From: Isosphaeraceae bacterium
GTDB lineage: Bacteria > Planctomycetota > Planctomycetia > Isosphaerales > Isosphaeraceae
Assembly (NCBI GenBank): GCA_021324445.1
Contig: JAJPJC010000069.1
Coordinates: 1-32,514, forward strand
Direction of reading: 5' to 3'
DNA: 32,514 bases
Below are positions 32,066 through 32,514 of this stretch, one piece after another. Numbering within the stretch: the first letter of the stretch is position 1; every line of letters begins with the position of its first letter. A program made the position numbers and the translations under genes. The notes beneath the pieces are model-generated. The model searched no databases. It was not told the DNA's origin and saw nothing but the letters and a program-made list of their open reading frames with translations.

Positions 32066-32514
32066 ATGTTCGCAACAATCCTGCATAGACCGGCCTTGGC
32101 GATCGTGATCTCGGTGATCATCGTGTTCCTGGGGGTGCTGGGGATCAAGAACCTTCCGATCGCCCAGTTCCCCGACATCGCGCCGCCGACCGTTATCGTT
32201 TCCATTTCGTATCCCGGCGCCAGCGCCAATGTCCTGGTCGAATCGGTTCTGATCCCGTTGGAGCAATCCATCAACGGCGTCCAGAACATGCGCTTCATTA
32301 CCTCCTCCGCGACCAGTGCCGGCGAGGCGGCGATCATCATCTACTTCGAGCCGGGCACGGACCCGAACATCAATGTCGTGAACGTGCAAAACCGGGTCAA
32401 CATCGTGCTGTTCCAGCTCCCGCCCCTGGTGGTGCGCGAGGGGATCCTCGTCAGCCAGGTCGTGCCCAGCATGCTGATGTACGTGAATATCTACAGCACG
32501 GATCCCAACGCCGA
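32066..32514 (+). CDS. HAE1-type RND efflux transporter, N-terminal part
   Basis: The frame from the ATG at 32066 runs open to the window edge (149 residues seen of about 1050 usual). It begins MFATILHRPALAIVISVIIV (first membrane helix), then NLPIAQFPDIAPPTVIVSISYPGA, EQSINGVQNM, FEPGTDPNINVVNVQNRVN and LPPLVVREGILVSQ. These are the hallmarks of AcrB/MexB-type proton-driven multidrug pumps and cover the start of the PN1 porter domain. It acts in the inner (cytoplasmic) membrane, exporting drugs or hydrophobic compounds with a membrane-fusion protein and an outer-membrane channel. The usual upstream fusion-protein gene is absent: the previous gene is the CRTAC1-like one. GGTGAG lies just before the ATG. 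Confidence 0.92.
   Translation, partial: MFATILHRPALAIVISVIIVFLGVLGIKNLPIAQFPDIAPPTVIVSISYPGASANVLVESVLIPLEQSINGVQNMRFITSSATSAGEAAIIIYFEPGTDPNINVVNVQNRVNIVLFQLPPLVVREGILVSQVVPSMLMYVNIYSTDPNA

Overview
The window is high-GC (G/C-rich third codon positions) and most likely comes from a planctomycete of the Isosphaeraceae type. The evidence is a DUF1559 prepilin-like protein, a PVC-type cytochrome c C-terminus, two Ser/Thr kinases fused to TPR arrays, a TPR/FG-GAP/ASPIC (CRTAC1-like) protein, a LEPR-like N-terminal motif on a serine hydrolase, and long gene-poor spacers. I see no rRNA, tRNA, CRISPR array, complete insertion sequence or phage module.

Layout. 1-3.2 kb: the end of a heme-binding cytochrome-like protein, a probably decayed DUF4276-like gene, a small secreted protein (-), and a secreted double-thioredoxin protein (+). 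3.5-6.8 kb: a class C beta-lactamase-like serine hydrolase (-), a small unknown protein (+) followed by a perfect 21-bp palindrome, and a small membrane protein (-). 7.7-10.5 kb: a tight two-gene operon pairing a cNMP-binding/thioredoxin-reductase-like flavoprotein with a two-TM potassium channel. 10.7-14.8 kb (-): a small helical protein, a MurE-like ligase whose active-site motifs are largely eroded, and a GT87-like membrane glycosyltransferase.

15.4-22.0 kb: two large TPR kinases in convergent orientation. 22.1-25.5 kb (-): an HI0933-family flavoprotein and a secreted GH13 alpha-amylase-like enzyme. 26.0-28.3 kb: a tiny lipoprotein and a DUF1559 protein (+), facing a Gly/Ala-rich membrane protein (-). 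28.7-32.5 kb (+): the CRTAC1-like protein and the start of an HAE1-type RND efflux pump, cut by the window edge.

I do not see a clear new multi-gene defence or mobile system. The least explained signals are repeats. Three inverted arrays of 7-bp units lie at gene boundaries, and two of them supply the C-terminal codons and the stop of a gene. One arm of the 21-bp palindrome recurs at 20 of 21 bases inside the CRTAC1-like gene, and several hairpins share a CTTTG loop. The flavoprotein-channel operon and the degenerate MurE paralogue are the most interesting protein-level observations.
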